DNA of 64,000 nucleotides from Sinimarinibacterium sp. NLF-5-8 (GCF_010092425.1 NZ_CP048030.1:310001-374000), one strand, 5' to 3'; shown: positions 45,245-53,282, counted from the stretch's first letter. A program made the numbers and translations. Notes: generated by a model not told the origin, from the letters alone.

Positions 45245-45570
45245 GGCCGCGCACGGTACACAAGTGCGCGCGCGCTTGCAAGCGGCGGCGGACGGTCGGC
45301 GCGCCGCCGGGGGAGAAGGGCGGCGGCCAGCCGGTTCAAGCTGAGGGTCAGTACGGCATGGATGCCCCATAACTTGAAAGCCATTGCGGCACCAAAGATC
45401 AGAAGCCAGAGATCAAGCGCGGCGATGTTGAGCATGCCGCAGGCGAGCCAGCAATCCCACGCGCCACGGGGCTGTGGTGCAGGGCGGCAGATCAGGCTTG
45501 GCAACGCGGCCAGCAGCATCAGGCCGCTGCCCAGCAGCAGGGGCAAACCAAGAGGGGGGAAAAGGCTCAT
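45241..45570 (-). CDS. Small hypothetical membrane protein upstream of the leader peptide
   Basis: 109 residues with three hydrophobic segments (about 5-25, 40-62 and 64-86) and a basic Arg/Pro-rich tail. I do not recognise the family. Support for it being real: a membrane-like hydrophobic pattern, a good promoter with a Fur-box-like site upstream (TTGTCA 45626-45621, 18-bp spacer, TAAGAT 45602-45597), and an ATGA overlap of its stop with the leader peptide. Against it: no clear SD before ATG 45570. If real, it makes the whole leftward operon iron-responsive. Confidence 0.5.
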   Translation of the reverse strand: MSLFPPLGLPLLLGSGLMLLAALPSLICRPAPQPRGAWDCWLACGMLNIAALDLWLLIFGAAMAFKLWGIHAVLTLSLNRLAAALLPRRRADRPPPLASARALVYRARP

Positions 45571-45596
45571 CAGTGGCGGGGTGGAAGGCGTGAGGT

Positions 45597-45626
45597 ATCT
45601 TAAACGATAATAATTCTCATTGACAA
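45597..45626 (-). promoter_or_regulatory. Leftward promoter of the aromatic operon
   Basis: TTGTCA (45626-45621) and TAAGAT (45602-45597) with an 18-bp spacer on the minus strand. The spacer is almost filled by the Fur-like site, so Fur binding would block it. The start codon of the membrane protein is about 27 bp downstream. Confidence 0.55.
45606..45624. promoter_or_regulatory. Probable Fur box between divergent genes
   Basis: The 19 bases match the classical Fur consensus at 14 positions, with a perfect GATAAT start. It is in the only AT-rich island of the region. It overlaps the leftward promoter and a rightward TTGACA -35 (45620-45625; weak -10 TACTGT at 45643-45648), so one site could repress both directions when iron is sufficient. 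Confidence 0.6.
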
Positions 45627-45705
45627 TAAGATGATTGCCCGATACTGTTCCGCCATCAGCCCGCGCATCCGCCAGCCACGATCCGTGTTTTGAAGGAGAG
45701 TGCTG

Positions 45706-46497
45706 ATGTCTGCTGTCGAGACTGCCATTTGTGCCGAAGTACGCAACGCCCGTTTGCATGTGCTGTTTGATGTTGAGGGGTTGCTGCTCGATCCGGAGCC
45801 GGGAATTGATGCCAGTTTGCTGGCCGTGCGCGCGCGCTTTGCGCCTGAATGCAGGGATGCGCCGCTGCCCGCATTGGCGGCGAGCCTGCGTGAAACGCTG
45901 GCGCGGGTCTTGCGCAGCCATGAGCCGCAATTGTTGGAGGCGGCGATCCAGCACTATCACCAGCACTACGATGTGCAGGGGCGGTTTCAGGCGCGGCTGC
46001 GGCCTGGCATCACCGCCTTGCTCAAGCGCATGCGAAGCGATCGGCGTCTGGCCTGGCATTACCTGAGCACCCACGATGCGGCGCGCGCGCAGCGGCTGCT
46101 GGAGCGCTTTGGGCTGGAGGATGCCGTCGATAGCGTGTTGTGCATGGCGCAGCCGTGCTGCATGGGTTTTCGTCCGCGCTTGCTCGATACCTTCTTGCGT
46201 GAGGGCGGTTTGTCGCTGGGACACGATCTGCGCGCGCGCACGCTGCTGCTGTCGGACTGGGCCAGTGAGCTGGATCGGGCGCATGCGCTGGGTCTTGCCG
46301 CGCTGGCGTTGCAGTTTGGGCGCAGCGATACCACCGATCTGGCGGCCAGTGCGGTGGCGGCAACGGCAGGGAGTCCAGCTGAAGTGATGTTCTGGATCGA
46401 GCACCGGCTGCGCGCACTCGAAGCGTCTGTCGGGGTGGCGGGTGCTGCCAGCGAGGTGCCGTTTTTGCAGATGCCGGCGATGGCCTATCTCCACTGA
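45706..46497 (+). CDS. HAD-superfamily-like protein with degenerate motif I
   Basis: 263 residues. The fold pattern is that of HAD hydrolases: LHVLFDVEGLLLDPE near 20 replaces the usual DxDGT motif, YLSTHDAARAQRLLERFGLE resembles motif II and its context, and LLLSDWASELDRAHALGLAA resembles motif IV. The second Asp of motif I is Glu, which usually removes acid/base catalysis in phosphatases, so it may be inactive or have another activity. AAGGAG lies 7 nt before ATG 45706. It is divergent from the aromatic operon behind a Fur-like site. A tiny membrane ORF follows 27 bp later. Confidence 0.68.
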   Translation: MSAVETAICAEVRNARLHVLFDVEGLLLDPEPGIDASLLAVRARFAPECRDAPLPALAASLRETLARVLRSHEPQLLEAAIQHYHQHYDVQGRFQARLRPGITALLKRMRSDRRLAWHYLSTHDAARAQRLLERFGLEDAVDSVLCMAQPCCMGFRPRLLDTFLREGGLSLGHDLRARTLLLSDWASELDRAHALGLAALALQFGRSDTTDLAASAVAATAGSPAEVMFWIEHRLRALEASVGVAGAASEVPFLQMPAMAYLH

Positions 46498-46524
46498 ACC
46501 GCTGTTTCCGGGAGGAAAAACCAA

Positions 46525-46617
46525 ATGGCTATGGTGCTTTTTTTGCTGATGGATATTGCCGCAACCGCAGGCATCGCCTGGCTGCTGTATGCCATGGCGC
46601 CTGCGTCTGCGGACTGA
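46525..46617 (+). CDS. 30-residue hypothetical single-pass membrane peptide
   Basis: A short frame with a strong GGGAGG SD about 8 nt before its ATG. It encodes 30 residues: one hydrophobic helix (about 3-24, MVLFLLMDIAATAGIAWLLY) and a short polar end (PASAD). The gap to the HAD-like gene is 27 bp, so it should be co-transcribed and possibly iron-regulated. No family is recognised. It is too short for similarity-based proof, but the SD, membrane pattern and following hairpin support it. Confidence 0.5.
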   Translation: MAMVLFLLMDIAATAGIAWLLYAMAPASAD

Positions 46618-46625
46618 AAAATCAA

Positions 46626-46649
46626 GCCCCGATTTTTGCGAACCGGGGC
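46626..46649. terminator. Hairpin between the 30-residue peptide gene and uvrB
   Basis: 6-bp GC stem (GCCCCG 46626-46631, CGGGGC 46644-46649). On the minus strand it is followed by TTGATTTTT, so it best serves as the uvrB terminator; it may also act rightward weakly. Confidence 0.55.
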
Positions 46650-46664
46650 AATGCAAATCGGCTT

Positions 46665-48719
46665 TCAGGCCACGCTCAATAGCGCGCGCTCACGCAGTTT
46701 GCGGATTTGGTCGCGTTTGGCGGCGGCGGCTTCAAACTCCAGATTCATCGCCAGTTGTTTCATTTCTTTTTCGAGCTTGCTGATTTGTTTGGTCAGCAGC
46801 TCGGGCGTGAGTACGTCGTATTGGGCTTTGACTTCCGCGGCTTGTTGCGCGCGCGCGCCGATGTCTTCGTAGCCGTAGTGCATGACGTCGGCAATGCGTT
46901 TTTGCACACCTTTGGGCGTGATGCCGTGTTCGGCGTTGAAGGCGAGTTGTTTTTCGCGGCGGCGGTCGGTTTCGCTGATCGCGCGCTTCATGGAGTCGGT
47001 GATGCGGTCGGCGTACAGAATCGCGGTGCCGGAGAGGTTGCGTGCGGCGCGGCCAATGGTCTGGATGAGTGAGCGATCGGAGCGCAAAAAGCCTTCCTTG
47101 TCGGCATCGAGAATGGCCACCAGCGACACCTCGGGAATATCCAGCCCTTCGCGCAGCAGGTTGATGCCGATCAGGGTGTCAAACAATCCCAGGCGCAGAT
47201 CGCGGATGATTTCCGCGCGCTCAACGGTGTCTACATCAGAGTGCATATAGCGGACCTTGACGCCGTTTTCGTGCAGATAATCGGTTAAATCCTCGGCCAT
47301 GCGTTTGGTCAGCACCGTCACCAGCACGCGCTCGTGGCGCTCGGCGCGAATGCGGATTTCGCCCAATAAATCATCCACTTGTTTGGAGGCGGGGCGCACT
47401 TCGATTTGCGGGTCCACCAGTCCGGTGGGGCGCACGACCTGTTCAACCACGGCATCGCCGGAGTGCTGCAACTCATAGGCGCCAGGGGTGGCGGAAACGA
47501 GGATGGCTTGCGGGGCGAGACGCTCGAACTCGTCAAAGCGCAGAGGTCGGTTATCCAGCGCCGAGGGCAGGCGAAAGCCGTATTCGACCAGGGTTTCCTT
47601 GCGGCTGCGATCGCCTTTGTACATGGCGCCGATTTGCGGGACGGTGACATGCGATTCGTCGAGCACGATGATCGCGTCCGGCGGCAGGTAGTCGAGCAAG
47701 CACGGCGGCGGCTGGCCGGCACCGCGCCCCGATAAGTAGCGCGAGTAGTTTTCAATGCCGTTGCAGTAGCCGATCTCCTGGATCATTTCCAGGTCAAACA
47801 TCGTGCGCTGTTCAATCCGCTGGGCTTCGATGAGCTTGTCGTGCTTGCGAAAAAAGGCAACGCGCTGGCGCATTTCTTCGCGGATTTCATCCATCATCGC
47901 CAGCACTTTTTCGCGCGGGGTGACGTAGTGGCTTTTGGGAAACACGGTCACGCGCGGCAGCTTTTGCTTGACCTCGCCGGTGAGGGGGTCAAACAGCGCA
48001 AGGGCTTCGATTTCATCATCAAACAGTTCCACCCGCACCGCGTCGGCATCGGATTCGGCGGGATGAATGTCGATCACCTCACCGCGCACGCGGTAAGTGC
48101 CGCGTTCCAGCGTCATTTCATTGCGGGTGTATTGCATGGCCGTGAGCTGGCGGATCAGTTCACGTTGGTCGATGCGCTCACCGCGCACCAGATGCAGCAC
48201 CATTTGAAAGTAACTTTCAGGGTCGCCCAGGCCGTAAATCGCAGAAACAGAAGCGACGATGATGGCGTCGCGCCGTGTCATCAGCGCCTTGGTGGCGGAC
48301 AGGCGCATTTGCTCGATGTGGTCATTCACCGAGCTGTCTTTTTCAATAAAGGTGTCGGTGCTGGGTACATATGCTTCCGGCTGGTAGTAGTCGTAATACG
48401 AGACGAAATACTCCACGGCGTTGTGCGGGAAAAACTCACGAAACTCACCGTACAACTGTGCCGCCAGCGTCTTGTTCGGCGCCATGATCAGCGCCGGACG
48501 CTGAAGCTGCTGGATGACGTTGGCAATCGTGAAGGTTTTGCCGGAGCCGGTGACGCCGAGCAGGGTTTGATGGGTGAGGCCATCACGCAGGCCTTGTGCC
48601 AATGACGCAATCGCCGTGGGCTGATCGCCCGCCGGCGGCCATTCGGCGGTCAGCTCAAAGGCGTTCTGGTCGCGCCGCTTCAGGCGCACCACTTTGGAGG
48701 AGTCAAAACCATCGCTCAT
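46665..48719 (-). CDS. uvrB: UvrABC system protein B
   Basis: 684 residues. UvrB is the damage-verifying helicase of nucleotide excision repair. Walker [17 protein letters not shown] is near the N-terminus; the beta-hairpin region [20 protein letters not shown], the Walker B-like [10 protein letters not shown] and motif [11 protein letters not shown] are present; a C-terminal UVR domain binds UvrC. ATG at 48719 is used; the frame is open 20 codons further without similarity. It is read leftward, divergent from the aminotransferase gene, as a single unit. Confidence 0.98.
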   Translation of the reverse strand: MSDGFDSSKVVRLKRRDQNAFELTAEWPPAGDQPTAIASLAQGLRDGLTHQTLLGVTGSGKTFTIANVIQQLQRPALIMAPNKTLAAQLYGEFREFFPHNAVEYFVSYYDYYQPEAYVPSTDTFIEKDSSVNDHIEQMRLSATKALMTRRDAIIVASVSAIYGLGDPESYFQMVLHLVRGERIDQRELIRQLTAMQYTRNEMTLERGTYRVRGEVIDIHPAESDADAVRVELFDDEIEALALFDPLTGEVKQKLPRVTVFPKSHYVTPREKVLAMMDEIREEMRQRVAFFRKHDKLIEAQRIEQRTMFDLEMIQEIGYCNGIENYSRYLSGRGAGQPPPCLLDYLPPDAIIVLDESHVTVPQIGAMYKGDRSRKETLVEYGFRLPSALDNRPLRFDEFERLAPQAILVSATPGAYELQHSGDAVVEQVVRPTGLVDPQIEVRPASKQVDDLLGEIRIRAERHERVLVTVLTKRMAEDLTDYLHENGVKVRYMHSDVDTVERAEIIRDLRLGLFDTLIGINLLREGLDIPEVSLVAILDADKEGFLRSDRSLIQTIGRAARNLSGTAILYADRITDSMKRAISETDRRREKQLAFNAEHGITPKGVQKRIADVMHYGYEDIGARAQQAAEVKAQYDVLTPELLTKQISKLEKEMKQLAMNLEFEAAAAKRDQIRKLRERALLSVA

Positions 48720-48854
48720 GTTGAAAAACAACCATCCGCAAGCAAAGGCGTAGCAGTTTACTCCTGACTGATGAGCCAATCAGAGCGGGCGTTGCGGTAT
48801 CATCGTGCGCCGTTTCAAGCGGCACTCATCTTCGCCACATTCAACGGGACTCTC

Positions 48855-50039
48855 GTGGACATCTCGCTTTCTCAGCGTGTCGGCCGCATCAAGCCGTCGC
48901 CAACTCTTGCCGTAACCGCCAAAGCCGCCGAACTCAAAGCCCAGGGCAAAGACGTTTTGTCTTTAGGCGCGGGCGAACCCGATTTTGATACCCCAGCGCA
49001 TATCAAAGAGGCCGGCCTTGCCGCGATTCGTGACGGCAAAACCAAATACACCCCCGCCAGTGGCACGCCCAGCCTCAAGCAGGCGATCATCAACAAAATG
49101 AAGCGCGACAACGGCCTGGACTACACCGCCAGGCAAGTCATCGCCTCGGTGGGGGGCAAGCAGGCCTGTTACAACCTGTGCCAGGCACTGCTCGATGACG
49201 GTGACGAGGCGATCATCCCCGCGCCGTATTGGGTCAGCTACCCCGATATGGTGCTGCTCGCCGGTGGCGTGCCGGTGTTCATCGAAACCACTGCCGAACA
49301 GCGCTTCAAAATCACGCCGGCACAGCTTGAAGCCGCGATTACCCCGCGCACCAAGATGCTGTGGCTGAACTCGCCTTCCAACCCCTCCGGCATGGCCTAC
49401 ACCAAGGCCGAACTGGCGGCGCTGGCCGAGGTGCTGCTCAAGCACCCGCAAATCGTCATCGCCAGCGACGACATGTACGAAAAAATCCTTTGGAGCGGTG
49501 AGGCGTATAGCAACATCGTCAACGCCTGCCCGGCGCTGTATGAACGCACCGTGATCATTCATGCGGTGTCCAAAACCTATTCGATGACCGGCTGGCGTCT
49601 GGGCTGGGCCTGCGGGCCGCAAAGCATCATCACCGCGATGAGCAACATCCAATCGCAGTCCACATCCAACCCCACGTCGATCTCGCAATACGCCGCCGAG
49701 GCCGCGCTCAACGGCGACCAGGGCTGCGTCACCGAAATGGTGGCCGCGTTCAAAGCCCGTCACGATGCGCTGGTGGATGATCTCAACAGCGTCCCCGGCG
49801 TGCACTGTCTGAAAGGCGATGGCACCTTTTATGTGTTTCCCAACGTCGAAGGCCTGATGCAAAAGTTGGACTGCAAAACCGATATGGAACTGTCCACGCT
49901 GCTGCTCGAAAAGGCGCTGGTGGCAGTGGTGCCGGGGTCGGCCTTTGGCACGCCGGGTTATATCCGGCTGTCGTTTGCGACTTCGGACAAGGTGCTCAAG
50001 GGCAGTGTCGAGCGCATCAAGGCACTGGCGGGCGGCTGA
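48855..50039 (+). CDS. Aspartate aminotransferase, class I PLP enzyme
   Basis: 394 residues. It transfers the amino group between aspartate and 2-oxoglutarate; some homologues also act on aromatic or prephenate substrates. Motifs seen are LSLGAGEPDFDTPAHI, TKYTPASGTPSLKQAI, NSPSNPSG and the PLP lysine in HAVSKTYSMTGWRLGWACG. The start is GTG at 48855 (VDISLSQRV...), which matches the family N-terminus better than upstream codons. The coding end is followed by a leftward terminator for comEA. Confidence 0.93.
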   Translation: MDISLSQRVGRIKPSPTLAVTAKAAELKAQGKDVLSLGAGEPDFDTPAHIKEAGLAAIRDGKTKYTPASGTPSLKQAIINKMKRDNGLDYTARQVIASVGGKQACYNLCQALLDDGDEAIIPAPYWVSYPDMVLLAGGVPVFIETTAEQRFKITPAQLEAAITPRTKMLWLNSPSNPSGMAYTKAELAALAEVLLKHPQIVIASDDMYEKILWSGEAYSNIVNACPALYERTVIIHAVSKTYSMTGWRLGWACGPQSIITAMSNIQSQSTSNPTSISQYAAEAALNGDQGCVTEMVAAFKARHDALVDDLNSVPGVHCLKGDGTFYVFPNVEGLMQKLDCKTDMELSTLLLEKALVAVVPGSAFGTPGYIRLSFATSDKVLKGSVERIKALAGG

Positions 50040-50060
50040 TACGCCCCGATAAAAGAAAAA

Positions 50061-50076
50061 CCGCTCATTCGAGCGG
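50061..50076 (-). terminator. Terminator for comEA
   Basis: CCGCTC-ATTC-GAGCGG perfect 6-bp hairpin, followed on the minus strand by TTTTTCTTTT. It fits leftward transcription from comEA. Confidence 0.75.
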
Positions 50077-50111
50077 CCAAGGTCAGGCGGGTGGTTGGCG
50101 GAGTTTATCGG

Positions 50112-50411
50112 TCAATCATCCGCTTTGGCTTTTTTTGACGATTTGGCCGGGTTTTTGACCAGGATATCGTCTCCGTTCTGCTCCAGGATCGAAGCGCCGA
50201 TGCCCGGTACCTTGGTGATGTCGGTGGCCTGTTTGAATGCACCGTGCTCATCCCGATACGCGACAATGGCGGCGGCCTTGGCCGGCCCCACGCCCTTGAG
50301 CTCCTTGGCCAGTGTTTTGGCGTCCGCCGTATTGATATTGACCGGCCCTGCGTGTGCCAATCCGATCACCAACACCCCTGCAGCGATTCCAACACTTTTG
50401 AACAGTTTCAT
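50112..50411 (-). CDS. ComEA-like helix-hairpin-helix DNA-binding protein
   Basis: 99 residues with a signal peptide (about 1-21, GLAHA-GP), then the paired HhH motifs VNINTADAKTLAKELKGVGP and FKQATDITKVPGIGASILEQ. Periplasmic ComEA proteins bind incoming DNA in natural transformation; this short form is common in proteobacteria. The C-terminus is Lys-rich. It is a single leftward gene with its own terminator. No other competence genes are in view. Confidence 0.88.
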   Translation of the reverse strand: MKLFKSVGIAAGVLVIGLAHAGPVNINTADAKTLAKELKGVGPAKAAAIVAYRDEHGAFKQATDITKVPGIGASILEQNGDDILVKNPAKSSKKAKADD

Positions 50412-50641
50412 GCTGAGACTCCTCTGAGTGATTGATACGTCACAAGCTGCCGCGTCCTTATCGACCTGTGTTGCCGCAAGTACACGGCAGGGTCGAATCT
50501 AGCGATTCACCGTGGATTTGACCAGCCGTTGCGCAAAGCGCAATGACGGCCGATGATGCCGCCTTTGAACGATTGTCATGGGGCGTCGCTGCGGCGGTCA
50601 GCTGACAGGTTTCGGCGGTTACACAAAGATGCTGCAAACCC

Positions 50642-50670
50642 TTGCACCTGCCAGGGGGTGTGCCTATAAT
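50642..50670 (+). promoter_or_regulatory. Sigma-70 promoter of tRNA-Asn
   Basis: TTGCAC (50642-50647) and TATAAT (50665-50670) with a 17-bp spacer, 15 bp before the mature tRNA 5' end and followed by a GC-rich discriminator. A typical strong stable-RNA promoter. Confidence 0.85.
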
Positions 50671-50685
50671 GCGCGCCCCTACCGT

Positions 50686-50761
50686 TCCGCGATAGCTCAG
50701 TCGGTAGAGCAGCTGACTGTTAATCAGCGGGTCACTGGTTCGAGTCCAGTTCGCGGAGCCA
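50686..50761 (+). tRNA. tRNA-Asn (anticodon GTT)
   Basis: 76 nt with encoded CCA. Acceptor TCCGCGA pairs with TCGCGGA, discriminator G. The D arm is GCTCAGTCGGTAGAGC, the anticodon loop is CTGTTAA, and the T arm is CTGG-TTCGAGT-CCAG. It is intact and followed 138 bp later by a tyrosine integrase gene, so its 3' end is the likely attachment site of the integrated element. Confidence 0.97.
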
Positions 50762-50899
50762 ACAAATCAATCACTTAGGGATTCTGAAAGCCTGTTTTAC
50801 GAGGTTTTCAGGGGTTAATGGCACCAATGTTGGCGCCAATGTCAAAACCTCACGAAACCTGCTGATACCGCTAGAGCATCACCATGTAAGGGGATGTTC
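50741..50899 (+). other. Predicted attL region of the integrated element
   Basis: The 3' end of tRNA-Asn followed by a gene-free stretch before the integrase. It holds a perfect TTGGCGCCAA palindrome (50830-50839) and an inverted pair GAGGTTTT (50801-50808) / AAAACCTC (50844-50851), possible integrase arm sites or a hairpin. The exact core repeat cannot be fixed without the right end of the element, which is outside the window. Confidence 0.55.
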
Positions 50900-52258
50900 A
50901 TGGCAACAAGGCGCAAAAAACCCACTGTCCGCGCGGCCAATGGCAGCGGCACACTCGTTGAGCGTGGACTCAATCAGTGGCGCGCAAGCATCCGGCTCAG
51001 CGATGGCACGCGGCCCTGCAAGACGTTTGTATCGGAAAAAGATGCACGGGCATGGCTGCGGGCATTGAAAGCTGACATGCAGCGTCCTGATCGCCTTGAG
51101 CAGACGCAAGCCGCATGGAAGCTCACTCTGGCGGAGGCAATGGCCGAATGGCTCAGACTGGACCCGCCCGTCAAAACGAGCCACGCCGAGGTGTTACGTC
51201 TGGATCGCCTGAAAAAGCACCATCCCACGCTGTTGAACCGCCCATTGCTGGAAATCGACACCCGCGACATTCAGGACTTTATCGCCGAGCGATCCACTCA
51301 TGCGGTGGAGCCGTCCACCGTCAATCGGGACCTGGCAGCGATATCGCGCACATTCAATTTCGCGCGTGCACGGCTGGGGTGCAGTGGCTTGAGCAACCCC
51401 ATCGTCCCAGGCGTCAGACTGCGAGAGTCAGGCGGTCGCGTCAGGCGACTGGAAAGCGATGAAAAAGCGATGCTGATGGCTCACGCCAGAGCGTATGAAG
51501 CACTGCATGGCGTGCCGATTGCTTCCATCATTCAGGTGGCGCTGGGCACTGCGATGCGACTCAGTGAAATCGCCAGGATGCAGTGGGAACATCTGAGCCT
51601 GAACGATTCGGTCGTGCATCTGCCTGAGACGAAAAACGGCAGCGGCAGGCACGTTCCGCTGTCCGCTGACATCCGCGATGTCATCCTCGCGCAAGGCCGT
51701 GCGGCGGTCGGCAGGATTTGGCCGGAAAAAGAGGCGATTCGCAGCGCCTGGCGACGAGTCCGCGATGCGGCAGCCGCGCAGGCCGAAGCCTCGGGTCAGC
51801 GCCCGCTTGCTGAGCGCATCCGCACCTTTCGCTTCCACGACCTGCGACACGAGGCGACAAGCTGGCTGATTGAAAATACTGACCTGAACCTTGAACAGAT
51901 TCGAAGCATCACCGGCCATAAGACCGTGACCATGCTGTCGCGCTATACCCATCCCAAGGCGGGCAAGCTGGTCAGCGCCTTGAACCGCGCCAAAAGGCTC
52001 GATGATGTACATGACGCACAGGCCATCACCAGCCCCGCTGAACCCGTCGCCGAAATCACCGGCAAGTTGGCGGCGCAAGTGCGATGGAAAATCGTCAGTC
52101 AGGATGCCGCGATGATGCAGATGCTGGTGGACAGCCGCCCGATCACCCGTATCGCCAGCGAATTTGGCGTCAGTGACGTGGCGGTGCACAAAGCCTGCCA
52201 GCGACTGGGTGTGCAAAAGGCTGCGCGGGGTCACTGGCTCAGAAAGGACGGCAAGTGA
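50900..52258 (+). CDS. Tyrosine site-specific integrase with C-terminal HTH
   Basis: 452 residues. An N-terminal arm-binding domain and a SAM-like core-binding domain (about 70-165) precede the catalytic domain. The catalytic set is visible: Arg220 (GTAMRLSEIARMQW), Lys245, His313-x-x-Arg316 (FHDLRHEATSWL), His340 (GHKTVTMLSRY) and Tyr349. After the catalytic Tyr there are about 100 more residues that end in a helix-turn-helix-like segment (RITRIASEFGVSDVAVHKAC, about 414-440), unusual for this family. AAGGGG precedes ATG 50900; the in-frame ATG 6 nt earlier overlaps the SD region. It should catalyse integration into tRNA-Asn. Confidence 0.93.
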   Translation: MATRRKKPTVRAANGSGTLVERGLNQWRASIRLSDGTRPCKTFVSEKDARAWLRALKADMQRPDRLEQTQAAWKLTLAEAMAEWLRLDPPVKTSHAEVLRLDRLKKHHPTLLNRPLLEIDTRDIQDFIAERSTHAVEPSTVNRDLAAISRTFNFARARLGCSGLSNPIVPGVRLRESGGRVRRLESDEKAMLMAHARAYEALHGVPIASIIQVALGTAMRLSEIARMQWEHLSLNDSVVHLPETKNGSGRHVPLSADIRDVILAQGRAAVGRIWPEKEAIRSAWRRVRDAAAAQAEASGQRPLAERIRTFRFHDLRHEATSWLIENTDLNLEQIRSITGHKTVTMLSRYTHPKAGKLVSALNRAKRLDDVHDAQAITSPAEPVAEITGKLAAQVRWKIVSQDAAMMQMLVDSRPITRIASEFGVSDVAVHKACQRLGVQKAARGHWLRKDGK

Positions 52259-52294
52259 CATATTCCATGCGGCCCGTGCTAGAGGTGAGGCAGC

Positions 52295-52603
52295 ATGTTG
52301 CTGCGCGACCTGGCTGTTCCCTTCATGTCCACAGATGCCCTCGATCTGATCACGTCCGAAGAACTGGCGCGCATGTTGCGTCTCGGTAATCCTGCGGTGC
52401 CCCAAAGCGGAGCCAACTGCATCAACAAGCGCATCCAGCGCGGCAAGCCTTTGCCACCCTCGATCCAGATTCCCGGACATCGCGGGCGACTCTGGGAGCG
52501 TGCCGTTGCTGAACAATGGATTCTGAACCATCAACGTGACACCAAATCCGAGCGCGAACGTCGCAAAGGTGGGCGGCCTCGCAGGCAGCCCGGTGTTGCT
52601 TAA
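52295..52603 (+). CDS. AlpA/Xis-like small DNA-binding protein
   Basis: 102 residues. LDLITSEELARMLRLGNPAV near the N-terminus, the ANCINKRIQRGKPLPPSIQI stretch and the basic C-terminus resemble winged-helix AlpA/excisionase-type regulators. A direct role in excision of the element is inferred from its place right after the integrase. GAGGTGAGG is upstream of ATG 52295; an in-frame ATG at 52325 (MSTDALDLIT) is a possible alternative start. Confidence 0.65.
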   Translation: MLLRDLAVPFMSTDALDLITSEELARMLRLGNPAVPQSGANCINKRIQRGKPLPPSIQIPGHRGRLWERAVAEQWILNHQRDTKSERERRKGGRPRRQPGVA

Positions 52604-52616
52604 AGCCTGGGCTGAG

Positions 52617-52750
52617 GTTATCCAAAGCGAAGCGCCTCGAGATAGCTTGCAGGTTTTGCGTAGCAAAAGATGCGAGTTATCCAAAGCGAAGCGCCTCAAG
52701 ATAACTCGTATGCTTTGCGCAGCAAGACATGCGAGTTATCAACAGGCAAA
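52617..52750. repeat. 59-bp tandem repeat with DnaA-box-like motifs
   Basis: Two full units (52617-52675 and 52676-52734) and a partial third starting at 52735, exact period 59. Each unit starts GTTATC: TTATCCAAA at 52618-52626 and 52677-52685, and TTATCAACA at 52736-52744, each one mismatch from a DnaA box. Unit 2 is bounded by a 9-bp inverted repeat (52673-52681 with 52700-52708). It lies in the gap after the AlpA-like gene. It could be a dispersed intergenic repeat family or an iteron-like site. Confidence 0.75.
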
Positions 52751-52847
52751 GTGCGGGCAAAAAAGCTAGAGCTTGTGCAAGGCAAAGGCGCAGGGCAGAC
52801 GATCTGCCGCCGTTGCCATCTTCTGTCAGTTCTCAGGATTCAGGCTC

Positions 52848-53174
52848 ATGACTATTGTTTACAAAGGCGAAAGCATCCGTAACCCCTTCACTTTTGCTTA
52901 CGGCGGCCCAAAGTTTTCCAAGCGCGTGATCGAGTTCAACGTCGAGGTTGCTCACGTTGATGAAGAAAACGCTTTTTACTGGATTCCGTCGCCGGGGGGT
53001 GGTGGCTCTTCGATCAAAACACAAGGCACCAGCGCAGAAGAGGCGGTGGATGTCGTTGTCCAGGGCTTGCTGCATCGTGGCTGGCGGCTGACCTTGGCGC
53101 AGGCCGAACAGGATGCGGAGGATGAGATGCAGCGCCTCATTGAAGCGCGCATTGCCCGCCTTGCAGCCCGATGA
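52848..53174 (+). CDS. Hypothetical protein, 108 residues
   Basis: No family recognised. MTIVYKGESIRNPFTFAYGG then a beta-rich front half, a Gly/Ser-rich turn (PSPGGGGSSIKTQG), and a charged helical C-terminus (LTLAQAEQDAEDEMQRLIEA). ATG at 52848 is chosen after a weak GGATTCAGG-like SD; the frame is open upstream. It lies between the repeat array and a bidirectional terminator. Ordinary codon use suggests a real gene. Confidence 0.55.
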   Translation: MTIVYKGESIRNPFTFAYGGPKFSKRVIEFNVEVAHVDEENAFYWIPSPGGGGSSIKTQGTSAEEAVDVVVQGLLHRGWRLTLAQAEQDAEDEMQRLIEARIARLAAR

Positions 53175-53282
53175 TCAAGGAGAGTCGGGACACGTTTGAG
53201 GCGGCGGCACAGGCTGCATGGGGCGATTCGTGGGCGCGCGAGTAGCCCGCAGTGACAGAAAGTCTTGCAGCAGCGCCCAAAG

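Noticed and set aside
45245-46656. Long minus-strand frame opposite the HAD-like gene
   Set aside because: Only the last 109 codons look like a membrane protein; the part opposite the HAD-like gene is a shadow, and the Fur-like region would lie inside it.
52617-52750. CRISPR array
   Set aside because: Only two and a part units, no unique spacers between short identical repeats, and no cas genes nearby.
52536-52769. Short frames through the 59-bp repeats
   Set aside because: They are made by translating the repeats in overlapping frames and have no SD or known family.
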